Origin: Gammaproteobacteria bacterium
GTDB lineage: Bacteria > Pseudomonadota > Gammaproteobacteria > Steroidobacterales > Steroidobacteraceae
Length of the DNA: 32,291 nt
Direction of reading: 5' to 3'
NCBI GenBank assembly: GCA_028293805.1
Contig: JAQGOC010000110.1
Span: forward strand, 1-32,291
Below the pieces are notes generated by a model. It saw only the letters and a program-made list of their open reading frames with translations, had not been told where the DNA came from and ran no database searches. Each line of letters opens with the position of its first letter. Position 1 is the first letter of the stretch. Of this stretch, positions 30,696-32,291 are shown one piece after another. The position numbers and the translations under genes were made by a program.

Positions 30696-32291
30696 TCATT
30701 TCTCCGGCGGCAGCGGTGCCGCAGGGAATTGCTCGCCACTGGGAACGGCCGGAGTCGATGGGGAAGTGCCTCGCACTTCGGGCTTTGAGGCCTGAGGAGC
30801 TGGCGATTTCTCGCGTGGGAGCAGCGGCGGCAAAGTAGGCTGCTCCTCGGTGGGCAGCAGGGGCGCCGAGTCCCGTTTTTCCGCTTTGCGCTGCTCCTCT
30901 ATCATGTAATTGTACTTGGCGCCGGTCTCGACGGCGGTCTGCAGGGGCGTGCGCAGAATTTTCGGGCGAATGAAGATCATGAGGTTGTTCCGCGTCCTGC
31001 TGTAGTCGCGAGTCTTGAAGAGCAGCCCGATCACCGGCAGGCTGCCGAGGAGGGGTACGCGTTGCTCGCTGCGGGTGACCGTGTCTGAAATCAGCCCCCC
31101 CAGTACGACGATACCGCCGTCCTCTATCAGGACATTCGTGGAAACGGTGCGCTTGTTGGTCGTGATATCGACGGTCGACACCGAAGTGGCGGCGACACTC
31201 GAACTCTCTACGCTGATCTTGAGCACCACCGAATCACCCTCCGCGGCGATCTGCGGAGTCACTTTCAGTATGGTGCCGACTTCCTGCCGCTGCACTGTCT
31301 CAAATGGACTCACCGTGCTGCTGGTGCTGGTGCCCGTCGTGGTGGCATACGAGCCGGTGATGAACGGAACTTCCTGGGCCACCTTCAGCTCGGCCTCCTG
31401 ATTGTCCAAGGTGATGGCCGAGGGCGTCGCCACGATCTTGGTACTGGAGTCGCCGCTGAGGGCGCGCAGCATCGCTCCGAAATTGATGCCGTTCGAGGAG
31501 ATCTTGCCTATTCCCAGGGTCGTGCCGGTCAGGGCGCTCGTGGTCGTGGTGGCGGTTCCACTGGCGATGCCTTGGACCGTGCTCGCCAGATCCACGAGCG
31601 AGGAACCGCCGACCGGCGCGACGAAGCCTCCAACGGGAATCTGAGTTCCGCTGGACCCATTCGACCATGCGGCCCAATTGACGCCGAGATCCGACGTCTT
31701 GTCTGCGTTGACTTCCACGATCACCGCCTCCACCAGCACCTGAGCGCGGCGAATGTCGATCTTGTCAATGATGTCCATGATGGCGCGCATGATCTTCGGC
31801 GGCGCCGTGATGATCAGCGCATTCGTCTCCGGCTCTGCCCAGATCATCGCATTCTTTTCCGCCTGCGCCTGCGGGGTGGCCTGCGCGCCGCCGGCGGCAC
31901 CGCCCGTGGCAGCCTGCGCGATGCCGGTGACCTGCTCCTTCAGCTTCGGGGCGATCTTCTCCGCATTGGCAAAGTGAAGATAACGGATTTGCGTGTCCCC
32001 GCCTTTCTCCAGCGGAGTGTCGAGGTGAGCGACCAGCGCGCGGATGCGCAGCCGCTGCGACTGGTCGCCGCTGATCAGGACACTGTTGGAGCGCTCGTCG
32101 GCCACGACTTTCACCACCACGCCGCCCTCCGCGGGTGCCTGTTGGAATAGTGAGTTGAGAACACGCACGGTGTCCGCCGCGGAAGCGTTCTGCAGCTGCA
32201 CGATCTCCACGCTCTGATCCCCCACCTTGTCTACCCGGCGTATGATACGGATGATGCGGTTCACGTTGCTGGCGCGGTCGGAGATGATCAT
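30696..32291 (-). CDS. gspD: Type II secretion secretin GspD, partial at the right edge
   Basis: The C-terminal 531 residues of a GspD secretin; the 5' part lies beyond the window, and the ATG at the very edge is an internal methionine. The fragment starts in the periplasmic N1 repeat (IISDRASNVNRIIRIIRRVD). N2 follows (VEIVQLQNASAADTVRVLNS and VVADERSNSVLISG), then N3 (IRYLHFANAEKIAPKLKEQV with WAEPETNALIITAP), and then the outer-membrane secretin domain from about residue 190 (VLVEAVIVEVN). It ends with the conserved VPLLGSLPVIGLLFKT and NLMIFIRPKILRTP. A Ser/Thr/Gly-rich loop (about 225-262) and a Pro-rich tail (PTEEQPTLPPLLPREKSPAP) follow normal variability. GspD forms the outer-membrane pore of type II secretion; sister gsp genes would be expected to the right. 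Confidence 0.96.
   Translation of the reverse strand: MIISDRASNVNRIIRIIRRVDKVGDQSVEIVQLQNASAADTVRVLNSLFQQAPAEGGVVVKVVADERSNSVLISGDQSQRLRIRALVAHLDTPLEKGGDTQIRYLHFANAEKIAPKLKEQVTGIAQAATGGAAGGAQATPQAQAEKNAMIWAEPETNALIITAPPKIMRAIMDIIDKIDIRRAQVLVEAVIVEVNADKTSDLGVNWAAWSNGSSGTQIPVGGFVAPVGGSSLVDLASTVQGIASGTATTTTSALTGTTLGIGKISSNGINFGAMLRALSGDSSTKIVATPSAITLDNQEAELKVAQEVPFITGSYATTTGTSTSSTVSPFETVQRQEVGTILKVTPQIAAEGDSVVLKISVESSSVAATSVSTVDITTNKRTVSTNVLIEDGGIVVLGGLISDTVTRSEQRVPLLGSLPVIGLLFKTRDYSRTRNNLMIFIRPKILRTPLQTAVETGAKYNYMIEEQRKAEKRDSAPLLPTEEQPTLPPLLPREKSPAPQASKPEVRGTSPSTPAVPSGEQFPAAPLPPEK

Noticed and set aside
1-32291. CRISPR arrays, tRNA or rRNA genes, insertion-sequence ends and phage genes
   Set aside because: No repeat-spacer pattern, cloverleaf, transposase or integrase frame was found when reading both strands; short elements could still be missed without a covariance search.

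Overview
The window is high-GC bacterial DNA (most codons end in G or C) carrying ordinary chromosomal accessory genes on both strands. I see no tRNA, rRNA, CRISPR array, insertion sequence or phage gene. The gene content (type II secretin, ArgP/ArgO pair, DUF2844/DUF3443 pair, DUF6502/DUF5666 pair, FtrA next to a rhodanese, Tat-type PhoD) suggests a proteobacterium, perhaps a soil or freshwater gammaproteobacterium near Steroidobacteraceae/Nevskiales or a betaproteobacterium. That placement is an inference from content only.

Layout. 0.2-2.2 kb: pirin and an aldo/keto reductase, convergent. 2.3-4.7 kb: a Spy-like periplasmic protein, then a DUF2844-DUF3443 envelope pair. The DUF3443 lipoprotein carries the motif order of a pepsin-type aspartic protease. 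4.7-4.9 kb: a decayed fragment of an M48 metallopeptidase. 4.9-6.4 kb: ftrA-type regulator divergent from a rhodanese. 6.4-8.1 kb: argO exporter divergent from its probable regulator argP. 8.1-10.8 kb: FMN reductase translationally coupled to a Tat-exported PhoD phosphatase. 10.8-15.3 kb: a small unknown gene divergent from a DNA-repair pair, a FAN1-like VRR-NUC nuclease overlapping an XPD/DinG-type helicase with an N-terminal RecB/Cas4-like nuclease domain. 15.3-18.1 kb: LacI regulator divergent from a sodium/solute symporter. 18.3-22.5 kb: an unknown gene, a DUF481 outer-membrane protein, a PQQ-type beta-propeller lipoprotein and an exported metallo-beta-lactamase-fold hydrolase.

22.7-26.4 kb: a tight three-gene signalling operon of soluble PAS histidine kinase, REC-HDOD protein, and REC plus a degenerate HD-GYP domain that has lost its metal-binding residues. 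26.6-28.9 kb: DUF6502 and DUF5666, probably one operon. 29.1-29.8 kb: a methyltransferase on the minus strand. 30.0-30.7 kb: two small unknown genes behind a good candidate promoter whose start region holds a TGAGAC-N5-GTCTCA palindrome. Half of this motif recurs directly before the DUF6502 start codon. 30.7 kb to the right edge: gspD secretin on the minus strand, with its 5' end outside the window.

The best leads are the pepsin-like signature in DUF3443, the kinase/HDOD/dead-HD-GYP operon, the nuclease-helicase pair, the shared CATAT-TGAGAC motif near DUF6502, and the M48 relic with its first zinc-ligand His changed to Tyr. All functional calls come from reading motifs by eye; no database search was run.
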